NCBI GenBank assembly: GCA_012934845.2
Contig: WNNJ02000946.1
Span: 1-64,000 of the forward strand
Direction: 5' to 3'
Length of the DNA: 64,000 bases
From: Pomphorhynchus laevis
Taxonomy: Eukaryota > Acanthocephala > Palaeacanthocephala > Echinorhynchida > Pomphorhynchidae
Shown: one piece after another, positions 10,851 to 24,200 of the stretch
Layout of the letters: every line of letters begins with the position of its first letter
Numbering within the stretch: position 1 is the stretch's first letter
Program-made: the position numbers and the translations under genes
Notes under the pieces: generated by a model
Databases searched by the model: none
What the model was told of the DNA's origin: nothing
The model's input: only the letters and a program-made list of their open reading frames with translations

Positions 10851-13050
10851 AGATAATTAACTTATAAGATAAGATAATTTTTTTATTTGTCAAAATAATG
10901 ACAAATCACACTACACATTAGCGTGAACTACGTTACTGAACCATATAGAGATAAAAAGGTCGTTTTAAAATAAAATACTAAAAGCATAGATCATTGCATA
11001 ACATCAGACAAACGTGAACATCATCCACACTTATATCTCATTTCAAATTTAATTCGGTTAACTCATCAAAACTTTAATAATGTACAAAATGATTAAATTA
11101 ACATTAAAACGTGATCTCATAGTCGGATTGCAACCTTTGTTTGAAATGAATATCGTATACTTTAAATTCATACAACAGAGAAAAAATGCATTCGTTTCAA
11201 GTAGTAGTTATACATCTGGGGATACAAACAGCAGGTATAGTTTAATAGAAACACTAAAAGCCCGATAATTGATTGAAATACTCATAGCAAGCATGTAATA
11301 TCATGCAAGCAGTGGTATATTTAAAGTATGCAGCCGTTGATAATTTTAACATAATTGGACCCGTATTTATCGTTAAACGGTTCATCAATACTGGCCGACA
11401 TTGATTATAATAAGAAGATCAACATTATATGAATGGGCACAATTAAAATATAAACTGTCCTTACTTCCTTAAGCATCGCCTTTTTAAAAATTGAATAAAT
11501 TGTCAATCTGAAAAGGAAAGGATATGTACATCAGCTAAAGCAAAACTATTAAACAACTTACATATAATTAAATATTAAATCGATCAGAAAATAACGGCTT
11601 CAAAGCGATTTATTATTATCCCTGATAATGCTTACGGCCAAGGGATAGTGAAAGAATAGCAAATCCTTACAAAGAATGCACGTTTACAGTGCTTATGTAA
11701 AAGTTAATCGTCAGCTCTTCTGAACATCTCTTACCTCTTCTGTGAGCTAACATGCAATTGAGGTGTAATTGTAAATATGGAGTGGATGTTAGACGAAGAT
11801 GCTGAGCAATATACGACTCGATTTACAAAACGACACTATGGAGGGTAGTAATACGCATCAAATGGAATAAGTTCATTATATCATCTAAGGAAAGTGATCG
11901 AACCTTGCGATATGACGATGTTGCAATCAATATTTTCGAAGCCTTAGTTCGAGATGAAGTGTGAAAGACCATTTAAAAGTTAGAACCACACAGATAAAAT
12001 CACACAAAATCAACGAATTCAAATAAGTTACTATCGTAAAGAAGTCGATCAATTCGGGGAAGCGGGCAACGTTTCCGAAACATGTTGACTTTCGATTTGG
12101 AGATGCTTATTTTTAAAGATTATAAATTTAGTATTAAAGCTACAATGAACAATCTAAAATCACGGCTGTTTCAGCAGCCAATGATTAATCAGTAACCATT
12201 GGGTACGTAACTAGTGATTTAATTTAGTGTAAAGTAAATTTAATATAATTCAACCATGTTTTCATCACTTAAATATACAAATGATACTTTAGATAATTTT
12301 AAGAGCAAATTATTAAAATAATTTATTTAAATTATTCGTTCAAAAAATAAATCATTAGTCCATAAATTACAATAGTAATTCAAAAAATTTTATTTAATTT
12401 AAATAATTTAATTATTTTAAATATTTATTCATAAATTTAATTTTAAAATAATTCGTAAAATTAGTTGGAAAACCTTTTTAGTACAAACTATTAAAAGCAC
12501 TTACTTTTGTAGCAATACCCTTGATATATTTTAGACTTTAAATGTACCAATGACACTAGATATATAATTTTAATATACGGGAAGATGTGTATAAACCGTT
12601 TTAACAACACCAACCAACAATATTTAGAATTATAAGATGAAAATAATATAAGATGAAATTCATATTTTTCAAATTTTTATTTATTAATTAAGCTAATTGT
12701 AAAATGATAAAAATTAGACTTTTATCTCAACCCTAGAGAATTTCGGCATGTTCTAGCTATCAAATTTGGTTAGAAGGAATGGATTAGCCAGTCAAATGTG
12801 TGCTCAAAGAACAAAATGGCTTGACACACTCGTTATCATGCAGAATAGGCGGTTGGATAATTCTGCATCGTTAGAGATTGCATTGCAAATATGCTAACGA
12901 ATGATCATGCGAATGTTACTAGTCAATTCTACTACCTAAACCTGAAGGTGAATAATTCGAAAGTAACACGACTTCCCGTGATCCTAACGCCCGTTTGGAA
13001 ATCTCTTGTAGAGACTATCCGGCAACTGACTTGAACGAACACTCATTGAC
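10851..13050. other. Unrecognised spacer
   Basis: AT-rich, no gene recognised. A short direct repeat ACTTATAAGATAA occurs at 10837-10870. 12290-12480 is nearly pure A/T. 11750-12140 and 12740-13050 are less AT-rich and may be eroded mobile DNA, but I could not place them. Confidence 0.4.
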
Positions 13051-13278
13051 GTGACGATACACAACCCTTTTGCTCAGTCATATGTCGGTGGAACCTCTGT
13101 ACAGGTAATACCATTCGGAAATATAGCGGTCGAAGTATCTGGAACGGGTAAGCAGAATCGACCTTGTTATCATCTCAGCGCCTGGAAGCATCGAGACGGA
13201 ATCAACGCACTTTTAAGGACATTTAGGCTTCAACTCGTTTGTAACATATTAAGAACATCATCAATACGCTTGCGATAA
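13051..13278 (+). other. Unrecognised 75-codon open frame
   Basis: An open frame with VGGTSVQVIPFGNIAVEVSG then KQNRPCYHL. The spacing of small hydrophobic strands is vaguely like an aspartic-protease or gag-pol linker region, but no catalytic DTG is seen and the match is too weak to name. It has no recognisable start context or neighbour. It may be a scrap of an old mobile element. Confidence 0.25.
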
Positions 13279-13549
13279 TCAAGTAGTTCTCATAATACAA
13301 ATCGAATAGCAGATTCAAGTAGACACTTCAACTCGTTAGGTAATAAATATTAGAAGAAATTTCAACACAAATGAAATTCTATAGGTTCCAAAAAGGTCTT
13401 AGAAAGATAGTTGATTGATAAGCATCGAAAGATTACAAAACACTTAGAAGTAACGAAAAACGTTTATTTTAAAAAATATTGTTTTTGTTACAAATTGTGT
13501 TGTTTTTGAATTCCAGATGATATTTTACAACCAATATCACGGATAAGGC

Positions 13550-13820
13550 TTCATGGTAACTACGGCTATATATAGAGTAAGTAATTTGGGTGCTCTATCA
13601 TATCATGATGTTATTCAATATTTCGTGTAATGCTCTTCCCAATATTCATAGACAGGTTACCTGTAATTTGGTCAGAATTATCGTCATCAAATTATTATCA
13701 TATTAATAAATACCAAAACAGATTTATTAAGCGTATTCAACAATTGACCAAGATTGTTGAAGTCGCTACATTATCACCTTTTCTGTTGTGCTCTACTTAC
13801 GTAAGAGAGATCTTCAAATT
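13550..13820 (+). pseudogene. I-like LINE RT C-terminal scrap
   Basis: Plus-strand reading SNLGALSYHDVIQYF then, in another frame, LPVIWSELSSSNYYHINKYQ and NRFIKRIQQLTK. This lines up with NIGSLSFEGAIRYFWSMLLP, IFWSDLKSDSLRHIDKIQWR and RFVKRVLGIS of the minus-strand LINE at 3902-4669. It is a fragment of about 90 codons with one frame change. Confidence 0.65.
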
Positions 13821-13860
13821 ACCCAAAAGTCAAGAGTTTTCGAACTCCTGACTTTTGGGT
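13821..13860. repeat. 40-bp near-perfect palindrome with TTCG loop
   Basis: ACCCAAAAGTCAAGAGTT (13821-13838), loop TTCG, then AACTCCTGACTTTTGGGT (13843-13860). Stems of 18 with one mismatch. The motif AAAAGTCAAGAG is repeated once more directly after (13862-13875), ending GCTCTG. Confidence 0.9.
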
Positions 13861-13964
13861 CAAAAGTCAAGAGCTCTGCTTGTAATCGAACACCGATATT
13901 TGGCAAAATTCTTGATTATAAAACTGTAGCTCCCGGGGCACAGTGTGAACCATTCAGCTCTTAA

Positions 13965-14095
13965 ATTATATATATAATTTAAGTATTTAAATTATATATA
14001 ATATATATAATTCATATATATATAATTTATTATATATAATATATATAATATATATAATTTATATATAATTTATTATATATATCAAACACTCATAT
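13965..14095. repeat. AT dinucleotide-type microsatellite
   Basis: Interrupted TATATAATATA and TATAATTTA runs with palindromic character; no other content. Confidence 0.85.
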
Positions 14096-14396
14096 ATTTA
14101 CATATTGGTTGGAAATTGGCCGCCCTTTTGGATCCTTGCTGCATGTCTTCTCATGTTTACATTTGTCTAAGTTGGGCCTTGCAGAAATTGACAAAATATT
14201 CAGAGCCTGAGTCACACGCCTGTATAAAATTTTGGTTGAAATATAAGCATGTGGAAATTTAATGTTGTTCTCTTGTTTTTCTATCTATATATTGTAATTT
14301 TTATTTAAATTTTTTAATCCTTTACCGACAGGTTATGTTAATAAATAAATTTATTATTAAATTGGTGATATATTTGAACTTTAGAAAATGAAGAAT

Positions 14397-14439
14397 ATTC
14401 CCTCAATGAAGAATTTAAAAAATTCTTCATTGAAGGAAT
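14397..14439. repeat. Fold-back hairpin flanked by a direct repeat
   Basis: ATTCCCTCAATGAAGAATT (14397-14415) pairs with AATTCTTCATTGAAGGAAT (14421-14439), 19-bp arms with one mismatch. A direct repeat TTTGAACTTTAG lies on both sides (about 14373 and 14482), so this may be a small fold-back insertion. Confidence 0.7.
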
Positions 14440-14648
14440 AAATAATATTAATATTTATATTAATATTACTGCGAACTAGTTTTGAACTTTAGCAAATTTG
14501 AGAAATATGGATTTATTTTTAAAATATTTATTTTTACATACATTATCGACATGAAATATATAGTTGATAATAATTATTCATTTAAAATTAGCAACCTTTA
14601 TCGTTTTAGATAAAAAACTCTATATTAAGACTTCAGATTTTACATCTA

Positions 14649-14669
14649 CAGGCTACATAGTGTAGCCTG
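14649..14669. repeat. Perfect 21-bp inverted repeat
   Basis: CAGGCTACA, spacer TAG, TGTAGCCTG. A third partial copy GGCTACAG follows at 14673. No terminator function is implied in a eukaryote. Confidence 0.85.
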
Positions 14670-14699
14670 CTTGGCTACAGCATTCATATTTATGCATAT

Positions 14700-15600
14700 G
14701 TTATTAATTTTACGAGTTCAATCTCTAAAATGCTAGTCCAACACCAGAAACTAAACAATATGAATACAAATATCGTTGAAAAAAATTTAACAATTAATGA
14801 AAAATTTGTGAATCTGTTCAAAGTAGTATCTTGCAGGTGGAATTATGCCCGCTTCTAAGGAGCATATATAATACAGTTCAAGATGATTAAAAGAACACTG
14901 TGATATTCGTGCATCAGTTCTTTAAATTTATCTTCATTACTCTAAGCGGGATAAAATAAATCATAAAAGATATTTTTAATTTAAAAATTCGAAGCACTTT
15001 CAAAAGTATTAAAGCAAAAAAGGTTATTTTTCTAAATAAATGGTTATACACTACCATATGATGATTAGATAAATCATAAATTGATAATTATAAACGGTCG
15101 AAATACGGAGATACCAGACTATTAAAAATACACAAATGTTATTAAGGTATATCATAGAGAACTAAAAATGACATAAGAGAATTAAAATTACAAATAACTT
15201 GTTGTGAAGTTATAGATAACGTGATAAAAGCAATAAAAGCAATTCATATTCATTGTACAATGGAGATGTAAAGTAATCACAAAATTTTAAATTACAATGA
15301 ATATGAAAATATGTAATATAATTGAATTAAAATTATATATGAGTGATATTTTCTAAGACAATAACTCTTGATATTAAATTTAGCCAGCTCCCCTGATTCG
15401 AGCAATCTTGTCTCCTATTGTTTCGTGCAATCCGAACCATTTCACGCGCAATGATTCGGATTTGCGGAAGACATAACGTCAGTTTGCTATAATGACGTCC
15501 ATGAATAATCAAATTAAAATAGAATACGAGTAATATTTTCTCAGGTAAAGATGTTCAAGTTGACATAAAACATGTTCAGGCTACATTCATATAATTTGTG
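14700..15600. other. AT-rich spacer downstream of calmodulin
   Basis: No gene is seen. Because calmodulin is on the minus strand, this holds its 3' UTR and 3' flank. An AATAAA overlaps the calmodulin stop codon region (TAAATAAAAA), and further ones may be used. Confidence 0.4.
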
Positions 15601-15607
15601 TTTTTAT

Positions 15608-16500
<893 letters not shown>

Positions 16501-16504
16501 AATA

Positions 16505-17180
16505 ATAATTATTATTTATTACAAGACTTTGACACATAAAAGAGTCATTTTGTCTGATCACAATATTAAGAAAAGAAAAAAAAAGAAAGAAAAAAAGTAG
16601 TTCAGCAATAATAAATTGTCACATATAGTTATATATTTCCTGCAAAGAATCTTCTCTTTTTATCCACATGCTTAGCGCATTCTGGAAAGATTTGTACTGT
16701 GCCATAGACACGATCGAATTCGGCAATCGGTTCCATAGGTTTACCGCTCTGTGAGATAATCACAAGTATCTATGACATTTCCCGTGTGATTGCACAACAA
16801 CTGATAAAGAGTGTTCTCTATGGCTCGGGCGATCATTTAGAATAACGGATTCCGATGGATAACCAGGAAAGACATGGATCATTCGCCATAACTGTAATAA
16901 ATCATTGTACACATATCTCGTGTAAACTGAAGTAATATTTAGTTGGCTTAGTCTATCACAGTAGGCGATGTTCCGAAGACCAGAACATAGCTTGGAAAAT
17001 CGGCGAAGAATCTTTTCTAATTGGTTTATTTCACCACGCGTAGAAGGAAAAGTCGCCGGCGAAGCATAACCAATGATTGGTCCGATTAACGCCTTATATA
17101 ATAGTGAGAACTGAGACGGTGGAAGCGAACTAAAGGTATTTTTGATCATGTAAATAATTTTTCTCGACGTGTTACATATA
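16505..17180 (-). mobile_element. CR1-like LINE 3' fragment (minus)
   Basis: The frame 17149-16760 gives LLYKALIGPIIGYASPATFP, LEKILRRFSKLCSGL, YCDRLSQLNI and LLQLWRMIH, the thumb and C-terminal part of a CR1-like RT. Downstream on the minus strand are a pyrimidine-rich tract (16574-16600), GATCAG and a TAATAAATAATAATTATTATT tail region (about 16505-16530), in the same order as at the end of the intact element at 37521-37622. It is 5' truncated near 17180 and lies upstream of calmodulin in the same orientation. Confidence 0.8.
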
Positions 17181-17677
17181 TTTTAAACACATAACATAAC
17201 TTCAAATCATTAAATTGATATTGGAGTAAGTAAATCCGCTTATTCGATAATATCTAAATTAATCCATTTCTCTAAATTAAATATAAATATTAATATACCT
17301 TGAGATTAATATAATAAATATTAATATACCTAAAGATTGATATAATAAATATTAATATATCTTCAGAGTAATATAATATTGATATTAATAAATATACCGG
17401 GTACATTTGTATCTACTCAAATGTGATCATTAAATATTTGTTCTCGTAGATTTTCACATGGCATTAATAGATTCTTTGAGAATTATTTTGTTGTCTGGCT
17501 GCACTTACAATTTGCAGCGGAGCTGATGAAATGAAAGATGGATATTAAGACAATGGATGTGTTATGTAGTTTTCTTCGAAAATCATCGATCTAGCAGAGA
17601 AACATGTGGTTGCCTCAACTTTTTTAAATTAAATTAATAGACACCTTACGTTTTAAACTTAATAGTTAAAAAAGATT
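17181..17677. other. AT-rich spacer with ATTAATATACCT repeats
   Basis: 17280-17400 contains four to five degenerate copies of AATATTAATATACCTxxAGATTRATATAATAA-type units. No gene is seen. Confidence 0.5.
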
Positions 17678-18200
17678 TATTTTAACGTGGCAAATGCGTG
17701 CCAGCGCACGCTTACATGGTTACAACAAAACAAAAATGTAAATCATGTGTCGAGAAGGTGTGAATGGAGGAGGTGTTTGAATGTAATAAAGGAGGGAGCG
17801 CGGCGGACGTCGAGATGGAGTTGATTCCAAGCGAGTGAGGCGGCGACGAGGAAGGATCGGAGACCGTAGTTGTTGGAGTAATTGGGAACTTGGATTAAGA
17901 GGGTATGAAGGGAACGCAGTGATAGCGAGGTGGACGAGTGTCGTCTAAGAAAGGAAGGTTGATGAACAATGGAGAGCCGACAGCGATGCGACGAAAAATT
18001 ACGAGAAGAAAGCGGATTTTGATGCGGATGTGGATGGTGGGTCAGGAGAGTTGGGCAAGATAAGTGGATGTGTGGTTGAAGCGACGGAGACGAAAGCGCA
18101 CTTGAACGGCGGATAGTTTTGAATATAATGGTTTGATAATAATGTAATATATTTATATAACTCAGTAGTTTTGAATACATTATCTAAATTAAAAAACGCC
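17678..18200 (-). mobile_element. L2-like LINE 3' fragment (minus)
   Basis: C-terminal codons read RSLHTLLIQVPNYSNNYGLR then FLVAASLAWNQLHLDVRRAP and FKHLLHSHLLDT; the same protein end recurs at 19.4, 24.8, 30.9 and 61.5 kb. The 3' UTR (minus strand) carries GCGTGC-GCTG-GCACGC, a perfect 6-bp stem at 17696-17711, then GCCACGTTAAAATAAA. It is 5' truncated near 18200. Confidence 0.8.
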
Positions 18201-19384
18201 ACACTTCTGTAAATTTAAATATAAGAAATGTTATAATTCTGGGCAAAAAAAAACTACGGTGATCACCGTTGACTTCTTTGTTAAAAATAACGTTTACTTT
18301 TATTAGAAGTTCTCTTACTTGAGAATGATTATAGCGTAATTTAAATATAAAAACGGTCAGTAAAACGATAACCTAGCATCTTTACATAACATATGTAATA
18401 TGGAATGATAAAATTTAAGTTTCTTACGCGTTTTTATTCACAACCGATCCCGGGTAGTTTCCAAAACAGAGAATATTTAAATATTTGTTTTAAAGCTAAT
18501 TCCAGACTGATTGACTTGTAATTCAACACAGCGCAATAAAACATGATCCACCACAGAAACCAATGTTAGAAGAGAACAAAATGTTTTAATTTAGATAACA
18601 AAACCACCCCAGCATTTCGTTTTTTACATCAATAAAGAAAATTTATAACGAATTTTGCAAAAATTTCACAACGACATCACAATTGTTTGAATATATTAAA
18701 ACAAGACATAATATACGCCTTGCCTCGCGAATGAAAATCTGTTTTCTATCTAACAATACAGATAATAGTTTTAAAAATAAAGTCTTCCAGAAACAAGTGA
18801 AGCGTAATAAAAATGCAACTTATGTATATATAGAAGTAGATATGATTGTTGAATGGAACAGCAATTTTGTAAATTCAAGAAACTAGAGTGTGTTAATAAA
18901 TGAGCCATTTTGGGAAGAGGTTACGACGCCTTTTGAAACAGAACGTCTTTTTGATACCTTTATATGACGAAATAAAATTAACAAGTTATTAAAAAAAATA
19001 TGCAATACTTTAAGAGAAAAGTTGTTATGATATTTTTCACATGTAGAATTCTAGATTTAAAATATTTGATATAAGAATAAGTTATTCTTCACAGTAAAAT
19101 ATTGGCAAATATAATTATACGAGAATTAAATACTTTGATGTGTGCATATTTATTTTCTTTGTTAGCATAGAACTATCTTTGATGCCAGTGCTCGAATAAA
19201 AAAATTAAAGGTATTATACCTGCTATTTATAACAAAAATGACAGTTCAAAAATGAGTTTAGGTAAGAACTAGGTTGTTAATATTATCGATATAATAATTA
19301 AAAATACCCAGATATTATTTCACAATGTTACATTTGATGACATGACCTTTTCCAGGTCGGAACTTGATATATTTGTGATATAAA
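18201..19384. other. AT-rich spacer, no gene recognised
   Basis: A 67-codon frame at 18683-18886 is rich in Asn/Lys/Ile and has no recognisable motif; it is probably chance. Nothing else is seen. Confidence 0.4.
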
Positions 19385-19680
19385 AAATGGATTTATTTTT
19401 ACGTGGCAAATGCGTGCTGGCACAAACATGATCACAAGAAAAATCTAAGTCATGTGTTGAGGTAGGAACGGAAAAGGTATTTAAATGTGATAAAGGAGGA
19501 AGCGCGGCGGACGTCGAAAGGAAGCTGATTCCAGACGAATGGGCGGCGAAGAGGAAGGATCGGATACCGTAGTTGGTAGAATAATTGGGTACGTTGCGTA
19601 AGAAGGAATGGAGTGAACGCACGATAGAGATGTGGGGTGAGTGTCGTCTAAGAAAGTGATATGATATGAAACTTATTTAT
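19385..19680 (-). mobile_element. L2-like LINE 3' fragment (minus)
   Basis: Reads MRSLHSFLRNVPNYSTNYGI and RSFLFAA, then (shifted) the DVRRA..F..FK block, the same C-terminus as the copy at 17.7 kb. It ends in the family 3' sequence with ATTTGCCACGTAAAAATAAA; the terminal hairpin is partly eroded here (GCGTGCTGGCAC). Confidence 0.75.
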
Positions 19681-19749
19681 TACCAACATTTATGTTCCTT
19701 TATTTATGGCTAATCAAATAAAATCAGTGTTTGGTCTTCTGTCAATTTG

Positions 19750-21960
19750 CACACTTGAAGATTAAACAACCTAAAATACGGTTCATAGCCATTTATGTAG
19801 TGATAGCTTCTTTTTAAACAGTATAATATGTTATCATGCTTCCTTTGAGCGTCTGCGAATAAAACGCAACTGGACAGGTATTCTGCGGTAGGACAGCTTC
19901 TATCACATAGTTAGACGCGTCGTTTTCGAGAGTGAGGATGCTGGTTTCATCTATCGCAAACAACACCAAATCTTCTATTTCCTTTTTGAATAGCTCGAAA
20001 GAGCGCACAGCTTCAATGCTGATTGGAAATTTTCGCACCGATAGAAACGGATGAATCTTGTGAGAGAAATTCATGACCCATTTCGAATAGTGAGCAAACA
20101 TCCTTATGATAATTTTCAGCTCTGCTTCATTATGTAGTTGTTTTAAATCTGTTAGAGCCTTAATTCTGTCCGGATCCGGTCGCATATGTCCCTTTTTGAT
20201 CAAATATTCTAGCCATGAAATTTTTTAGGCGCAATTGACCGATTTTTCTCGATATAGAGTGAGACCATACTTGAATACCAAAGCCATAAACTCATGTAAG
20301 TTTCTGTTATGCTCGACTAGCGATGTTCTACACACTAGGATGTCGTCGAGGTAAGTGTAGGTTCCTTGTAACGACTCGCGATCTATAATGTCATCAATTA
20401 TACGTTGGAAAGCAGATGGCGCATTCGTAAGACCAAACGGTATGCGGATACAAACGTTTAAGAGCTTCGAAAGCTGTAAAATGTCGCTCTTCTTGCCGAA
20501 GAGGTACATGAGGGTACGCTGACTTGAGGACAATCTTCGTGAATAAACCGAATGTCGACACTTTTTCTTCTAGAGCGTTTATTTGAGGAGGTTACGCGTC
20601 TTGTTAAACATATGTATTGACTGTTCTTGAATAATCTATCATAATCCTTTGTTACCGCTGGAATTATTCACGAAAAGTAGTATCTACGCTCGATTATTTT
20701 ATCTTTCAGAATGCGTGATATCTTGCACTTGACAAAATTGATCTGGTTTGCAGGAAATTGGCGGGACTTGGTAGTCACGGGTATGATCCTTGAGTCTCAT
20801 GGCGCAAACAGTGACGAGCACGAAATTTTGATAGCGCCGAGAGCTCCAACTACAAAGTAATCGTTCGTTCCTCCCAAAATGGAATGTTAACGATTTTTAT
20901 TTCAACATAAAAGGATGTCCGTGTATAACTTCAGCCATAGATTTGGCAGGATCATGAAACAGACATTGTTATGCCGAATTCGATGGTACGTCACATCAGC
21001 TGTACAAATGTCGGTGACTGAGTGCTTGAAATTAGACGATGCTATCCGGACGAAACTTTCGTAGTAATCCCGCTGTAGATTCCACCTCCGCGAAGCACTT
21101 TCATGCATAAAGTTTATGGTACTCTTGGTGTCACCTAAAGCAGCGGTGTTGTATTGATTCAATTTGACGGAAATGATTGATTTTCCCAAACTGCAGCTTT
21201 TGATTGTATGTAATTGAATTGTTGCTAGATGTGATGAAAAGTATATGGCGCTTGAATGAACAGGAGGATCGGCTCTTCTAAGTCTTGATTGGCAAACTTT
21301 TGGATAATGGCCTTGCTTGCCACCGGATTTACAAATATAATTCTGAGCAGGGCATTTTGATCTGTGATAAAATCGCTGCCCGCCAAAATAATGCGACGTA
21401 CGAGCGACGGTTAACTGGGATGACATCATCGAACTCTGCTCGTCGTTCATGCTGTCCTCTTTAGTTGCTGGGGAGAAAGGTCTAGGCGTGAGTCTGTTGT
21501 TGCGAAGCATTCTGAGTTTTCTTGGTAATTTCGTGCTTGGATTTGAGCTAGTTCTAGCTGATGAGCGATTTCGAAAGTTCTAGCCATTGTGAGATCAGTA
21601 TGTTCAAGAAGTCGTTGTCGAATGAATGATGAATGCAGCCCACTGATGAACGCATCATGAATGCAGAGATTCCTGTGCTCTTCGGCAGAGAAAGCTTTGA
21701 AATGACATTCTTTATTGTTATTCTCAAGAGTTTGAATAAACTTATCGATTGACTCGTCTAGTCGCTGATGCTGCGTGTTCAATTTGTGAAGGGCAAATAC
21801 TTTGTTACGAGGTTTAACATATAGTTGATCCAATCGGGACAAAATATCTTTAATTGAATTAGCGTTACTTATATGATTGTAGATATTAGGAGCGAAGTGG
21901 TCGCGAATGTCTCCGTTTTGAGAATTTTGTCCATCGAGATTTGAGTTTTAATTTGTTGAA
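19750..21960 (-). mobile_element. Gypsy-type LTR retroelement fossil (gag to RNase H), broken
   Basis: Read right to left: gag-like region (21842-21447), zinc-knuckle and protease-like region (21510-20902), reverse transcriptase (about 20600-20225, with FGLTNAPSAFQR and YTYLDDILV) and the start of an RNase H region (20203-19814). No integrase and no flanking LTRs were recognised, so it is an internal fragment. It is broken in several places and looks old. A related gag fragment lies on the other strand at 23.6-24.2 kb. Confidence 0.8.
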
Positions 21961-22072
21961 TAAATTGTACTAGGTCGTTAGTTTTATTCTACAAATCTGA
22001 AACATACAAGATACACATAAAGATCACGTTAGATAATTCTACATGCAAATGGTGTGAAGATTTGATGAACTA

Positions 22073-22160
22073 TTGGATAAAGTAGACTGAGATATTTATT
22101 AATCGGATGAGATAATTTATTAATTGGATAAGTAGGCTAAGATATTTATTAATCGGATGA
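22073..22160. repeat. Tandem duplication of a 38-bp block
   Basis: ATTGGATAA..TAG.CT.AGAT followed by ATTTATTAATCGGATGA occurs at 22073-22110 and again at 22123-22160, period about 50, with three or four differences. Confidence 0.8.
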
Positions 22161-22439
22161 CGTTGAACTGTCAATCTCAAGTTGTCTTCTTTAAATAATA
22201 TATGAATACAAACCATCATGGATGGTAAAGGTGATCTTTGTTATGCATGATAGTTTCATCAACGTAATTGTCTATAATTATATATAAGTTTATGCTAATT
22301 ATTGATGATGTCAAGGATGCAACGTTATAATGAAGAAACAGTCACATTGAATGAAAAAGCTTCACCTTCGGTAAGCTTTAAGTTTTAATTTATAAAATCA
22401 GTATCACTTTTGTTTTGATCATATTTTCTCTTGCTCTCT

Positions 22440-22800
22440 AAACTCAACTGGTTAACTATGAAAAACCGCATTTTATTCTATACCGTTTATCACTTTTCGA
22501 CTTCTTTCCTCAAATTCGACTACTTATCTGCATTGCTCTACACTTACTTGTTACCAGCCTCATCTACATAAATCTTCGTTCACGTGAATCTATTCTTATC
22601 CCTGTTCCGCAATTGTCCTCAAACTGTGGCCTTCATTCCATTTTTATTGCCGCTCCCATTCTCTGAAATAAACTGCCTACCGCCATCCACTCAACCGCTT
22701 CCTTTCCATCCTTTAAACACAGTATTCACATTAATTACGGTTTGGGTACTTGTTGTTTTACATCATACACTTGATTAAACAATCACCGATTACAAAGGTA
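22440..22800 (+). mobile_element. L2-like LINE C-terminal fragment (plus)
   Basis: Reads LRSRESILIPVPQLSSNCGL then HSIFIAAPILWNKLPTAIHS and FPSFKHSI, the standard C-terminal block of L2/CR1-type RTs (NYGLRSF.VAA..WN.LP...R...S...FK). The 5' part and RT core are absent. Confidence 0.65.
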
Positions 22801-23634
22801 AATGCAAAAGTTAACAGATACCACAACTCGTTTTCAGGAAAATAAAACAGTTTATTTGGTCCAGGTATTCTTTTTATTACCAAGTCTTTTAGTGCAATAA
22901 TTATTTAATATTTTTTAGAATTTAAAATGCTCGGCACAAACAGATGACAAATATAATGCCAGAAATAATTTAAAACATCGAATTGTTTTTTACATACCGA
23001 CAGTTGAGCGTTACCATTGAAAATATTTTCATAAGTGCCCATAACTGATAGGTTACGATTTTCACTGAACATTGTCAAATCAAGTAATACGTTTTATATA
23101 ATGCAATATTGTAGCTGAAAATCGAAAATCACTGTATTATCTTATGACATATCCAGGTAACCTATTGTATAACATTCAGTCGCTCTGCGGGAAGAATTTG
23201 AATTTAACCAAAATACATAGTTGTCGATACAAAACTTGGGTGGTTTTGGAAAATAAACCTGCGTACTAAATGACTTTGAAATTAGTTTCGCTAATTTAAC
23301 GGTTAAATAATTTTATCATTGGGACTAATAAATAAATGTAATCATTGTGATACTAAAAATTTAATTGTTCAGAAATAATTAAATATTGACGTTTTACTTT
23401 CGATCGATTTAAATTACGGAGCGATTTGATCAGTTGTGATAATATATATCCGGACTAACAAAATCATGAACGGAATATCAATTACGATTAGACAGCTAAA
23501 GTGCATTTAGTAAAAATAAATAATACCGAATATGTACTGAACAATTGATACTATAAAACTCTATCTCTGTTTTCAGATCTTGAATGCGGGTCTTGTTTAA
23601 ATTAATAGTACAATTTGTTCAAGAGTTTTATGGA
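22801..23634. other. AT-rich spacer, no gene recognised
   Basis: No coding frame or repeat that I can identify. Confidence 0.4.
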
Positions 23635-24200
23635 TCGTCTACTTAAACCAAGCATTTTAGAACTACGTCCATATCAAGCGAACTGTGAGAAGATATAGCG
23701 ACATTTGCTTCAACGATTTAGCGCATTTATAACTTCGTAGAACGGTTCAAGTGATAGTGACAAGCTTAACTTACTGATCAATTACGCCTCACCGGATGTG
23801 TACGAAATGTTCAGTGATGCTAAAAGTTTGACATGGCAGATAACACACTTAATCAAACATTCCTTAAATCAAAAGGTTTAATAAGAAAATCCTTTCTTAA
23901 ATCAAAAGAGATATCTTTACGCGGCACAAATTGCGAAATGCTCGTCAGAAATACAATAAAAGCATTGATCAGTATATTCCGAAACTTGAATATCTCGGTA
24001 AAGAATGCGAATTCGGAGCGGTAAACGCTAATAAACACAGAGACATCTTCATTCGAGACACTTTCGTAGCTAGGGTTGTTTCTTAACCAATTCGTTAGCA
24101 GTTACTAGATAATAACGTTGTGGAAAAGATCCAGTCTACGAGTTAGCAAAGACATTAGAGATAGCACATTCTTAAGCTGAATAACGGATCAGAACAATTG
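23635..24200 (+). mobile_element. LTR-element gag-like fossil (plus)
   Basis: The plus strand carries gag-like blocks, for example DSDKLNLLINYASPDVYEMF and RDIFIRDTFVAG, resembling in order the gag part of the minus-strand Gypsy-type fossil at 21.4-21.8 kb. It is broken, without LTRs or a polymerase region. The continuation to about 24600 has similar base composition but no motif. Confidence 0.5.

Noticed and set aside
17743-18202. Ser/His/Leu-rich frame as a host protein
   Set aside because: The C-terminal block repeats at four other places with LINE 3' ends.
18683-18886. 67-codon Asn/Lys-rich frame
   Set aside because: Composition follows the AT-rich background; no splice sites, motif or neighbour supports it.
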